A stretch of 64,000 nucleotides of DNA from Laribacter hongkongensis DSM 14985 (GTDB lineage Bacteria > Pseudomonadota > Gammaproteobacteria > Burkholderiales > Aquaspirillaceae), in contig NZ_AUHR01000006.1 in the NCBI RefSeq assembly GCF_000423285.1, forward strand, positions 173,089-237,088. Direction: 5' to 3'. Within the stretch, counting starts at the first letter, position 1. Each line of letters starts with the position of its first letter. Position numbers and translations under genes: made by a program. Shown piece after piece: positions 35,032-43,689 of this stretch. The notes beneath the pieces are model-generated. The model did no database searches and was not told where the DNA came from. It saw only the letters and a program-made list of their open reading frames with translations.

Positions 35032-36363
35032 ATGAAAAAGCTCTATATCAAGACCTTCGGCTGCCAGATGAACGAGTACGACTCGGACAAGATGGCCGAC
35101 GTGCTCGGCCTCGCCGAAGAAATCGTCAAGACCGACAGCCCGGACGACGCCGACATCATCCTGTTCAACACCTGTTCGGTGCGCGAAAAGGCGCAGGAAA
35201 AGGTGTTTTCCGATCTGGGACGGGTACGCCCGCTCAAGGAAGCCCGGCCCGACCTCATCATCGGTGTCGGCGGCTGCGTGGCCAGCCAGGAGGGCGACAC
35301 CATCGTCAAGCGTGCGCCCTACGTGGACGTGGTCTTCGGCCCGCAAACCCTGCATCGCCTGCCGCAGCTGATCAGCCAGCGCCGTGAAAGCGGCGCGGCC
35401 CAGGTGGACATTTCCTTCCCGGAAATCGAAAAGTTCGACCACCTGCCGCCGGCCCGGGTCGAAGGCGCGGCTGCCTTTGTCTCGGTCATGGAAGGCTGTT
35501 CCAAATACTGCACCTTCTGCGTGGTGCCCTACACCCGCGGCGAGGAAGTCAGCCGCCCGCTCGACGACGTGCTGACCGAAGTGGCCGGCCTCGCCCAGCA
35601 GGGAGTGAAGGAAATCACCCTGCTGGGGCAGAACGTCAACGCCTACCGCGGCGCCATGGCCGACGGCGAGATTGCCGACTTTGCCTGCCTGCTCGAGTGC
35701 GTGCACGAAATCCCCGGCGTCGAGCGCATCCGCTTTACCACCAGTCACCCGCGCGAATTCACCCCGCGCATCATCGACTGCTATGCCCGCCTGCCCAAGC
35801 TGGTGTCGCACCTGCACCTGCCGGTGCAGTCCGGCGCCGACCGCGTGCTGGCGGCCATGAAGCGCGGCTACACGGCGCTGGAATACAAGTCGATCATCCG
35901 CAAGCTGCGCGCCATCCGGCCCGACCTGTGCCTGTCGTCGGATTTCATCGTCGGCTTCCCCGGCGAAACCGACGAGGATTTCGAAAAGACCCGCAAGCTG
36001 GTTGAAGAGCTGGAGTTCGACGCCAGTTTCGTCTTTATCTACAGCCCGCGCCCCGGCACGCCGGCCGCCGACCTGCCCGACGACACGCCGCACGAGGTCA
36101 AGGTGAAGCGTCTGCAGACACTGACCGAACTGCTGGACCGCAAGACGTTTGAAATCAACCAGTCGATGGTGGGAACGGTGCAGACCGTGCTGGTCGAAGG
36201 AATCTCGCGGCGGGACAGCAGCGAGCTGGCGGCGCGCAGCGCCAACAACCGCATCGTCAACTTCGTCGGCCAGCCGCGCCTGATCGGCCAGATGGTCGAA
36301 GTGGTCATCACCGAAGCCCTGCGCCACAGCGTGCGCGGCGAAATCCTCACCCTCGAAGACTGA
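35032..36363 (+). CDS. miaB: tRNA-2-methylthio-N6-dimethylallyladenosine synthase MiaB
   Basis: Radical-SAM methylthiotransferase acting on A37 of tRNAs. The 443-residue protein starts [19 protein letters not shown]. It has the UPF0004 Cys trio (C11, [17 protein letters not shown]), the radical-SAM motif [15 protein letters not shown] near residue 156, and a C-terminal TRAM domain. The ATG at 35032 is the family start; the longer frame runs back through the terminator. It heads the conserved miaB-ybeZ-ybeY-corC-lnt block. Confidence 0.96.
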   Translation: MKKLYIKTFGCQMNEYDSDKMADVLGLAEEIVKTDSPDDADIILFNTCSVREKAQEKVFSDLGRVRPLKEARPDLIIGVGGCVASQEGDTIVKRAPYVDVVFGPQTLHRLPQLISQRRESGAAQVDISFPEIEKFDHLPPARVEGAAAFVSVMEGCSKYCTFCVVPYTRGEEVSRPLDDVLTEVAGLAQQGVKEITLLGQNVNAYRGAMADGEIADFACLLECVHEIPGVERIRFTTSHPREFTPRIIDCYARLPKLVSHLHLPVQSGADRVLAAMKRGYTALEYKSIIRKLRAIRPDLCLSSDFIVGFPGETDEDFEKTRKLVEELEFDASFVFIYSPRPGTPAADLPDDTPHEVKVKRLQTLTELLDRKTFEINQSMVGTVQTVLVEGISRRDSSELAARSANNRIVNFVGQPRLIGQMVEVVITEALRHSVRGEILTLED

Positions 36364-36380
36364 GGCCGCAAGATACCGAC

Positions 36381-37358
36381 ATGTCCACTCCGATCGAAAC
36401 CATCAGCTTTTCCCCGGTCGACAACGCCCGGCTCATGAACCTGTGCGGTGCACTGGACGACAACCTGCGCCAGATCGAAACCGCGCTGGACGTGGCCATC
36501 ACCCGCCGCAACGAAAAGTTCAAGATCGCCGGCCGGCGTTCCCGCGAGGCGGCGCAGGTGCTGGAATCGTTCTACCTGCGCGCCACCCGGCCGCTGGATG
36601 TGGAAGACGTCCAGCTCGGTCTGGTCGAACTCAAGCGCGGCATGGAGCCGCTGGCGCAGGAAGGTGTTGATGGCGGCACGCCGGTGCTGATGACCCGCAA
36701 GGGCGACCTGTTTGGCCGCACACCGGGGCAGAACGTCTATATCAAGGCGATCCAGAACCACGATGTCACCTTCGGCATCGGCCCGGCCGGCACCGGCAAG
36801 ACCTACCTGGCGGTGGCCAGTGCGGTGGATGCCATGGAGCGCGATGCGGTCAAGCGCATCGTGCTGGTGCGGCCGGCGGTGGAAGCGGGCGAAAAGCTCG
36901 GCTTCCTGCCCGGTGACCTGGCGCAGAAGGTCGATCCCTACCTGCGCCCGCTCTACGACGCGCTGTACGACCTGATGGGCTTTGACCGGGTGGCCAAGCT
37001 CTTCGAGAAAAACCTGATCGAAATCGCCCCGCTGGCCTACATGCGCGGGCGCACGCTCAACCACGCCTTCATCATTCTGGATGAGGCGCAGAACACCACG
37101 CCGGAACAGATGAAGATGTTCCTGACCCGCATCGGCTTCGGCTCGAAGGCGGTCATCACCGGCGACATCACCCAGATCGACCTCGCCCGCCACCAGAAAA
37201 GCGGGCTGGTCGAAGTCGAGCGTATCCTCAAGGGGGTGCGTGGCATCGCTTTCCACCATTTCGAAAGCTGCGACGTGGTGCGCCACCCGCTGGTGCAGAA
37301 GATCGTCGATGCCTACGACAGCTGGCAAAAGCAACACGAACCGAAAGCAGACGCATGA
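36381..37358 (+). CDS. ybeZ: PhoH-family ATPase YbeZ
   Basis: A 325-residue PhoH-like protein with Walker [12 protein letters not shown] (about 134-144), [16 protein letters not shown], and Walker [17 protein letters not shown]. It works with YbeY in rRNA processing and quality control. Its TGA overlaps the ybeY ATG by four bases, giving translational coupling of partners. Confidence 0.95.
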   Translation: MSTPIETISFSPVDNARLMNLCGALDDNLRQIETALDVAITRRNEKFKIAGRRSREAAQVLESFYLRATRPLDVEDVQLGLVELKRGMEPLAQEGVDGGTPVLMTRKGDLFGRTPGQNVYIKAIQNHDVTFGIGPAGTGKTYLAVASAVDAMERDAVKRIVLVRPAVEAGEKLGFLPGDLAQKVDPYLRPLYDALYDLMGFDRVAKLFEKNLIEIAPLAYMRGRTLNHAFIILDEAQNTTPEQMKMFLTRIGFGSKAVITGDITQIDLARHQKSGLVEVERILKGVRGIAFHHFESCDVVRHPLVQKIVDAYDSWQKQHEPKADA

Positions 37359-37855
37359 AACTTGCCAAGACCCGCTTCCGCCCGGCTCCGCGCGAGCTGG
37401 ACCTGAACATTGATTATCGCGTGGCCGCCACCGGCCTGCCGCGGCCGTCCGATTTTGCCCGCTGGGTGAGCGCGGCCCTGCAAGGGCGCAGCCGCGCGGT
37501 GCAGATCGGCCTGCACGTGGTCGACAATGCCGAGGGGCAGCGCCTGAATGCCGAATACCGCGGCAAGGATGCCGCCACCAACGTACTGAGCTTCGCCCTC
37601 AACGAAGGCGACGAGGCCATCGCCGGCCTGCCGCTGATGGGCGACATCGTGCTGGCCGCCGAGGTGGTGGCACGCGAAGCGGCCGAGCAGGACAAGGATC
37701 TGCATGCCCATTATGCTCACCTCACCGTGCATGGCATGTTGCATCTGCAAGGCTACGATCATGAAACCGATGCCGAAGCCGAGACCATGGAAGCTCTTGA
37801 AACCGTCATCCTCGCTCGCTTAGGATACACAGACCCCTACGCCGTGGAGCATTGA
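37355..37855 (+). CDS. ybeY: Endoribonuclease / rRNA maturation factor YbeY
   Basis: A 166-residue zinc enzyme with the UPF0054 motif HLTVHGMLHLQGYDH (three metal-binding His near residues 126-140) and the LNAEYRGKDAATNVLSF segment. It acts in 16S 3'-end maturation and 70S quality control. It overlaps ybeZ by four bases. Confidence 0.95.
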   Translation: MKLAKTRFRPAPRELDLNIDYRVAATGLPRPSDFARWVSAALQGRSRAVQIGLHVVDNAEGQRLNAEYRGKDAATNVLSFALNEGDEAIAGLPLMGDIVLAAEVVAREAAEQDKDLHAHYAHLTVHGMLHLQGYDHETDAEAETMEALETVILARLGYTDPYAVEH

Positions 37856-37864
37856 CCGCCTGCT

Positions 37865-38722
37865 ATGGAAACGGACGATCCCAGTCATAAACCGTCCTGG
37901 CTTGAACGCCTGTCTACCCTGCTGCTGCGCGAACCCGAGGACCGGGAGGAACTGGTCGCGCTGCTGCACTCCGCCTTCGAGCGCAACCTCCTCGACGCCG
38001 AGGCGCTGGCCATGATCGAAGGCGTGCTGGAAGTCTCCGAGTTGGCCGTGCGCGACGTGATGGTGCCGCGCAGCCAGATGGACGTGGTCAGCGTCGACGA
38101 CGCGGTCGAAACCTTCCTGCCCTATGTCATGGAAACCGCCCACTCGCGCTTTCCGGTGATCGGTGACAGCAAGGACGAAGTGCTCGGCATCCTGCTGGCC
38201 AAGGACCTGCTGTCGTACTTTGCCGACCGCGACGCCTTCGACCTGCGCGACAGCCTGCGCCCGGCCGTGTTCATCCCCGAATCCAAACGCCTGAACGTGC
38301 TGCTGCGCGAATTCCGCCAGACCCGCAACCACATGGCGATCGTGGTGGACGAATACGGCGGCGTGGCCGGCCTGATCACCATCGAGGACGTGCTGGAACA
38401 GATCGTCGGCGACATCGAGGACGAATACGACTTCGACGAAACCGAGTCGCACATCGTGCCGGGCAAGAACGGCCGCTGGCGCGTCAAGGCCATCACCGAA
38501 CTCGACGACTTCAACGACTATTTCCACACCGGCTTTGCCGGCGACGGCATCGACACCGTCGGCGGACTGGTGGTGAACGAGCTCGGACACCTGCCCAAGC
38601 GCGGTGAAACCGTCGACCGGCAAGGCTGGCGCTTTACCGTGCTGCGTGCCGACAGCCGCCGGGTGCAGATGCTGCTGGTGGAAAAACTGCCCGAGCCGGT
38701 CCGGCCTGCGGCAGACGCCTGA
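37865..38722 (+). CDS. corC: CorC/HlyC-family CBS-domain protein (YbeX)
   Basis: A 285-residue cytoplasmic protein. A CBS pair (about 65-190) starts with VRDVMVPRSQMDVV and includes FRQTRNHMAIVVDEYGGVAG. It is followed by the CorC_HlyC (transporter-associated) domain with VGGLVVNELGHLPKRGE. It lacks the membrane domain of longer homologues. It is linked to magnesium/cobalt efflux and, through this gene order, to ribosome metabolism. Confidence 0.92.
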   Translation: METDDPSHKPSWLERLSTLLLREPEDREELVALLHSAFERNLLDAEALAMIEGVLEVSELAVRDVMVPRSQMDVVSVDDAVETFLPYVMETAHSRFPVIGDSKDEVLGILLAKDLLSYFADRDAFDLRDSLRPAVFIPESKRLNVLLREFRQTRNHMAIVVDEYGGVAGLITIEDVLEQIVGDIEDEYDFDETESHIVPGKNGRWRVKAITELDDFNDYFHTGFAGDGIDTVGGLVVNELGHLPKRGETVDRQGWRFTVLRADSRRVQMLLVEKLPEPVRPAADA

Positions 38723-38801
38723 TACCCCGGCCTGGCCGGACATCATGACCGGACGGCAGGTGTTTCACCTGCCGTCACCTGTTTGTGTGGAAACCCGATC
38801 C

Positions 38802-40316
38802 GTGCGAATCCTGCTTGTTGCCCTGCTGGCCGGCCTGGCCTATCCGCTGACGCTGGCGCCTTATCACCTAGGCTGGCTGATGCCGGTGCTGCTGGCCGTA
38901 CCGGTCCGCCTGTCCATCGGTGCCAGCCCGCGCCGCGCCTTTGCCGCAGGCTATGTCTGGGCGCTGGCCGGCTTTACCGCCAGCTTTTACTGGACCTACC
39001 TCAGCCTGCACGACATCGCCGGACTGCCCGCCCTGCTGGCCGCCCCGCTGACCCTGCTGCTGCCAGCCTGGCTGGCGCTGTTTCCGGCGCTGGCACTGGC
39101 GCTGGCCGCCCGCTGGGCCCGCCGCAGCGACCGGCCGACCGGCACCTGGCTGCTGGCATTTCCGCTCCTGATGACGCTGGCCGACTGGCTGCGCGGCTGG
39201 GTGATCACCGGGTTTCCGTGGGGAGCACTGGGCTATACCCAGGTGCCGGACGGTCCGCTGGCCGGCTACCTGCCGGTCACCGGCATCTTCGGCCTCAGCT
39301 GGATGGTGGCCCTGACTGCCGCCGTGCTGGCGTGGCTGTTCTGGCTGCGCCAGACCGACAATACCAGGCCGCAACGGCGGCCGATCGCCCTGACAGTGCT
39401 GCTGGTGGCCACCCTGTGGAGCGGCGGCGTCGCCCTCAAGCAACGGGAGTGGACGCATCCGGTCGGCAAACCGCTGACCGTGTCGCTGGCGCAGGGGGCA
39501 ATTCCGCAGTCGCTCAAGTGGGACCCGGACGCTTTCGGCCTGACCCTGCGTGTATACGCCGAGCAGGTTGCCACCGCCCGCGGCCGCCTGATCATCCTGC
39601 CGGAAACCGCCTTTCCGCTGATGTACGACGAAATGCCGGCGCAGTACGTCAATGCCCTGCGGGACATGGCGGCCGCCAAGGGAGCCGAGCTGGTCACCGG
39701 CGCGCCCACCCGGCTGGCGGACGGCCGCTATTTCAACAGCGTGGTCAGCGTCACCGGACGCGAACAACGCTACAGCAAGGACCACCTGGTACCGTTCGGT
39801 GAATTCATCCCGCTGCCATGGCTGACCGGCTGGCTGTACCGTTTCATGGACATCCCGCTGTCGGGCTTCACCCCCGGCGGCACGCAGCAGACACCGCTGA
39901 CGCTGGCCGGCGAACGGGTTGCCTTCAACGTCTGCTACGAAGACAGCTTTGGCGAAGAGCTGATCGGACCGGCCCGCGAGGCCACCCTCCTCGCCAACGT
40001 CAGCAACATGGCGTGGTTCGGCAACAGCAACGCGGCCTGGCAACACCTGCAACTGGCACAGACCCGGGCACTGGAAACCGGGCGCCCGATGGTGCGCGCC
40101 ACCAATACCGGCCTGACTGCGGCCATCGACCACCGCGGCCAAGTGCTGGCCGAGATGCCGCAATTCACCCGTGGCGTGCTGGAGGTAACGGTACAGCCGC
40201 GCAGCGGCCTGACACCCTACATGCGCTGGGGCAACCTGCCGGTCGTGCTGGCGGCCCTGGCCGGACTGGCGCTGTGGTGGGGCTGGACGCGCCGGCAGGG
40301 CCGGAAAAACCGCTGA
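38802..40316 (+). CDS. lnt: Apolipoprotein N-acyltransferase Lnt
   Basis: Inner-membrane enzyme that adds the third acyl chain to lipoproteins. About 504 residues: several N-terminal membrane helices (RILLVALLAGLAYPLTLAPY and on), a periplasmic nitrilase domain and a C-terminal helix. The catalytic triad is visible as Glu in ILPETAFPL, Lys in YSKDHLVPFGEF and Cys in FNVCYEDSF. A GTG at 38802 is chosen because the first helix begins at once; a GTG at 38787 or an ATG at 38745 would add 5 or 19 residues. Confidence 0.92.
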   Translation: MRILLVALLAGLAYPLTLAPYHLGWLMPVLLAVPVRLSIGASPRRAFAAGYVWALAGFTASFYWTYLSLHDIAGLPALLAAPLTLLLPAWLALFPALALALAARWARRSDRPTGTWLLAFPLLMTLADWLRGWVITGFPWGALGYTQVPDGPLAGYLPVTGIFGLSWMVALTAAVLAWLFWLRQTDNTRPQRRPIALTVLLVATLWSGGVALKQREWTHPVGKPLTVSLAQGAIPQSLKWDPDAFGLTLRVYAEQVATARGRLIILPETAFPLMYDEMPAQYVNALRDMAAAKGAELVTGAPTRLADGRYFNSVVSVTGREQRYSKDHLVPFGEFIPLPWLTGWLYRFMDIPLSGFTPGGTQQTPLTLAGERVAFNVCYEDSFGEELIGPAREATLLANVSNMAWFGNSNAAWQHLQLAQTRALETGRPMVRATNTGLTAAIDHRGQVLAEMPQFTRGVLEVTVQPRSGLTPYMRWGNLPVVLAALAGLALWWGWTRRQGRKNR

Positions 40317-40682
40317 CCAGACAGGGAACGGCTCCTGGCAAATGACGCTGCCAGATCTTGCCCGGGAGCGGACACGCTGCGCTCCTTGAGGCCAACGGCG
40401 GCAGGGTTGCCAGCCACGGGAAAGGGGCTGCTACGTCCAGCAGCACGGCATTGGCACCGGCAGCAAACCGTTCCTGAGCCTGCCCGTATGCGGGTACGGG
40501 GACCTGTACGAGAAGGAACCGCGGGAACCTGCTGACGCACGGTCCCGTACGCGGGCAACGGGGAGGCCGCCACCGCCACAAGAGCCTGCCATGCCCCCTT
40601 GGAATGCAAGCCCCGCACGGTGGCCCCGTTCAGGCGCCCTTGCTGCGGGCCGGCCGCAGCTCACAATCGGACGCCCGCTCCC
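40317..40682. other. Gene-free GC-rich stretch between lnt and mgtC
   Basis: No gene is seen between two convergent genes. An imperfect inverted repeat links about 40481-40504 and 40538-40558. No T-tailed terminator was found. Confidence 0.4.
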
Positions 40683-41153
40683 TCACTCGGCCCCGTGGCG
40701 GTCGTCGAACGGCTTGTGCACCCCGCGCTGGAGATGCACGAACTTGCGTTCCAGCCAGTCGACCCCGACAAGGATGCCGAGGATGAAGAAGGTCAGCACG
40801 ATGGCCGGGACCGACAGGTTGAGGCCGATCATCGCACCCAGTGCAGCCAGCACCCACACCGTCGCCGCCGACGTGGCACCGATCACGACGCCGTTTTGCG
40901 TCATCATCACGCCAGCGCCCAGAAAACCGATCCCGGTCACCAGTTGCCCCAGCACACGGGCCTGGTCTGCGGCCTGCGGGCTGATGGCGCAGCTCAGCTC
41001 CAGAAAACAGTAGCTGCCGAGGATGATCAGGGACGAGGTCCGGATGCCAATCGGCTTGCCGCGCAGCTGGCGCTCGATGCCGATCAGGAAACCGCACAGC
41101 AGGCAGGTCAGCAGGCGGCTCCAGGTCAAGGGTGCGATGTCAGGCATGGCCAT
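40683..41153 (-). CDS. mgtC: MgtC/SapB-family inner-membrane protein
   Basis: A 156-residue protein with four to five membrane helices and the MgtC core: LLTCLLCGFLIGIERQLRGK, GIRTSSLIILGSYCF, and GIGFLGAGVMMTQNG. It has no C-terminal ACT-like extension, so it is the short SapB type. In pathogens MgtC inhibits the F-type ATPase and helps at low Mg2+; the role here is unknown. It is monocistronic. Confidence 0.88.
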   Translation of the reverse strand: MAMPDIAPLTWSRLLTCLLCGFLIGIERQLRGKPIGIRTSSLIILGSYCFLELSCAISPQAADQARVLGQLVTGIGFLGAGVMMTQNGVVIGATSAATVWVLAALGAMIGLNLSVPAIVLTFFILGILVGVDWLERKFVHLQRGVHKPFDDRHGAE

Positions 41154-41685
41154 GCTCTTTCAAGTTGGTTGCCGGTGGGTCGCATGGTCAGGGTGATGAG
41201 GGGCAGATGCCCGTCAGCCTGCACGACAGGACGATGAAAGCATCCTGCCGCAGCCAGCACAATCCCCGCGTGCCGGTATCGGCTCCGGCCACGCCGGCCA
41301 GACCCGGAGGACAATCCGGCGCCGGGCCCCGCCCTTGAGCCGGGCAATACCCTTCTTCCTCCGCGACCTGCCGGCTCCGGCCCGGTCCTCTGCGGACATG
41401 CGCCTTGGCCAGGCCGTGCAGCCATGCCCAACGGCATGGTCCGGCGGATGCTCTTCACACGCACCCGGCCCGGCAGGTCCGTACCAGACCCCGTCCGGAT
41501 GACTCCGGCAATACCGCCCGGGGCCAGCGGCCCGGTGGCGGGCCCGTCACCCCGGTTTGCCCGACCTCTTCCGGCCCCGCGCGGCAACCCGCCGCTTGCA
41601 CATGCTCCGCCCGACCGGCCGCTCCCGGCAAAAGCCCGCCCCCCTGGCTACAGTGCAGGCATGTCCCTCACCCGAAGCGCCCGCC
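41154..41685. other. Gene-free GC-rich stretch upstream of fdsGBA
   Basis: No convincing gene lies between divergent mgtC and fdsG. The sequence is very GC-rich with short repeats of CCGG-type words. It must include the fds promoter, but none could be fixed by eye. Confidence 0.4.
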
Positions 41686-42138
41686 ATGGCCGACGATAAC
41701 CTGCTTGCCACGCTGGATGCCCTGATCGGAGCCAACCAGGACCGTCGCGGCGCGCTGCTGCCCTTGCTGCACGCCATCCAGGCGCAGTTCGGCTACATCC
41801 CGGATGCGGCCGTGCCCCGGCTGGCGCAGGCCTTGCGCCAGTCCCGTGCCGACATAGACGGCGTCATCAGCTTTTACCGCGACTTCCGCCGCACGCCGCC
41901 CAGAGCGCACACGCTGCGCCTGTGCCGTGCCGAGTCCTGTCAGGCCATGGGCGCCGATACCCTGGCGCACCTGCTGGACCACGCCCTGGCTGCCGACGGC
42001 CCGGTGGCCTGCGAGCCGGTGTACTGCCTCGGTGCCTGTGCCTGTTCACCGGCACTGGAGCTGGACGGCCGGCTGCATGCCCGCGTTACGCCCGACAGGT
42101 TGCTGGAACTGCTGGCCCGGCTGGAGCAGCAGCCATGA
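41686..42138 (+). CDS. fdsG: NAD-dependent formate dehydrogenase, gamma subunit FdsG
   Basis: A 150-residue NuoE-like thioredoxin-fold protein binding one [2Fe-2S] cluster through CRAESC...CLGACAC. The segment LHAIQAQFGYIPDAAV is typical of the 24-kDa subunit family. It passes electrons within the soluble molybdenum formate dehydrogenase. The ATG at 41686 gives normal length. Its stop overlaps the fdsB ATG by four bases. Confidence 0.9.
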   Translation: MADDNLLATLDALIGANQDRRGALLPLLHAIQAQFGYIPDAAVPRLAQALRQSRADIDGVISFYRDFRRTPPRAHTLRLCRAESCQAMGADTLAHLLDHALAADGPVACEPVYCLGACACSPALELDGRLHARVTPDRLLELLARLEQQP

Positions 42139-43679
42139 CGGCGCAGGTGCATGTTGCCTGCGACTCGGTCGCCTGTGCCGTCGGCGCCGATGCACTGGCC
42201 GAGACCCTGATCCAGGAAGCCGGCCGGCGCGGCATGCCGCTGGAGGTGGTCCGTACCAGCTGCCGCGGCCTGTACTGGCTGGAACCGCTGGTCGAAGTGG
42301 ACACCGCGCAGGGGCGGGTGGCCTACGGCCCGGTGCCGGCCGGCGATGTCGCCGGCCTGTTCGATGCCGGTTTTCTCGATGGCGGCGCCCACCCGGCGCG
42401 GATCGGCGACCTGGAGCAGCATCCTTTCCTCGCCCGCCAGCAACGGCTGGTATTTGCCCGCGCCGGGCTGACCCGGCCGCTGTCGCTATCGGACTATCTG
42501 GCCACCGGCGGCTACGCCGGCCTGCAACGCTGGCTGTCGACCGGGGCTGATGCCTTCTTGCAGGCGCTGGAAACCTCCGGCCTGCGCGGCCGGGGCGGCG
42601 CGGCGTTTCCGGCCCACATCAAGTGGCAGGGAGTCCGGCGGGCGCATGCGGTGGAAAAGTTCGTCGTCTGCAACGCCGACGAAGGCGATTCAGGCACGTT
42701 CGCCGACCGCATGCTGCTGGAAGGCGACCCGTATGCGCTGATCGAAGGCATAACGCTGGCCGCCCTGACGGTCGGTGCCCGCCAGGGCTACGTCTACATC
42801 CGCTCCGAATACCCGCGCGCCATCGAGCATATGCGCGAAGCCATTGCCCAGGCCCGGCAGGCCGGCTATCTGGGAGACAACATCCTGGGCAACGGGCAGG
42901 CCTTCGAGCTGGAGGTCCGCTGCGGTGCCGGCGCCTATATCTGCGGCGAGGAATCGGCCCTGCTGGAGTCGATCGAAGGCCGGCGCGGCATGGTGCGGCC
43001 CCGGCCGCCACTGCCGTCCGAGGCCGGCCTGTTCGGCCAGCCGACCCTGGTGCACAACGTCATGACGCTGGCGGCCATACCGTTCATCGCCCGCGAGGGC
43101 GGCGAGGCCTTCAGCCGTTACGGCAGCGAACGTTCGCGCGGCACGCTGGCCGTCCAGCTGGCCGGCAACCTGCGCCAGACCGGGCTGGTGGAAACCGCCT
43201 TCGGCCTGCGCCTGTCCGAACTGCTGCACGATTTTGGCGGTGGCTCGGCCAGCGGCCGCCCGATCAAGGCGGTCCAGATCGGCGGCCCGCTCGGCGCCTG
43301 GGTGGCACCGGCCGATTTTGACCTGCTGCTGGATTACGAAGCGTTTGTTGCCCGCGGGGCACTGGTCGGCCACGGCGGCGTGGTGGCGGTGGACGACCGC
43401 GCCGATCTGGCCGACCTAGCCCGGCTGGCCCTGCATTTTTGTGCCGAAGAATCCTGCGGCAAGTGCACGCCCTGCCGCGTGGGCACCGTGCGTGCCGGTG
43501 AGCTGGTCGACCGCATCCGCACCGGCCTGCACCCGGACGATGACGTGGAACTGCTGACTGAACTGTGCCAGACCATGCGCGATGCCTCGCTGTGCGCGCT
43601 GGGCGGCATGGTGCATTTTCCGGTCCTGAGCGCCCTGCGCCAGTTCCCCCGCGATTTCGGCCTTGCTGACCGGACCTGA
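42135..43679 (+). CDS. fdsB: NAD-dependent formate dehydrogenase, beta subunit FdsB
   Basis: A 514-residue NuoF-like diaphorase subunit with an N-terminal NuoE-like thioredoxin extension (about 1-100). FMN/NADH motifs are GRGGAAFPA (152-160) and GAGAYICGEESAL (264-276). The [4Fe-4S] motif is ESCGKCTPCR (439-448). It transfers formate electrons to NAD+. It is coupled to fdsG by overlap and lies 10 bases before fdsA. Confidence 0.93.
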   Translation: MTAQVHVACDSVACAVGADALAETLIQEAGRRGMPLEVVRTSCRGLYWLEPLVEVDTAQGRVAYGPVPAGDVAGLFDAGFLDGGAHPARIGDLEQHPFLARQQRLVFARAGLTRPLSLSDYLATGGYAGLQRWLSTGADAFLQALETSGLRGRGGAAFPAHIKWQGVRRAHAVEKFVVCNADEGDSGTFADRMLLEGDPYALIEGITLAALTVGARQGYVYIRSEYPRAIEHMREAIAQARQAGYLGDNILGNGQAFELEVRCGAGAYICGEESALLESIEGRRGMVRPRPPLPSEAGLFGQPTLVHNVMTLAAIPFIAREGGEAFSRYGSERSRGTLAVQLAGNLRQTGLVETAFGLRLSELLHDFGGGSASGRPIKAVQIGGPLGAWVAPADFDLLLDYEAFVARGALVGHGGVVAVDDRADLADLARLALHFCAEESCGKCTPCRVGTVRAGELVDRIRTGLHPDDDVELLTELCQTMRDASLCALGGMVHFPVLSALRQFPRDFGLADRT

Positions 43680-43689
43680 GGCATTCCGC

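Noticed and set aside
40599..41237. A 212-codon plus-strand frame over mgtC
   Set aside because: The minus-strand MgtC protein has clear membrane helices and family motifs; the other frame is His/Gln/Pro-rich shadow.
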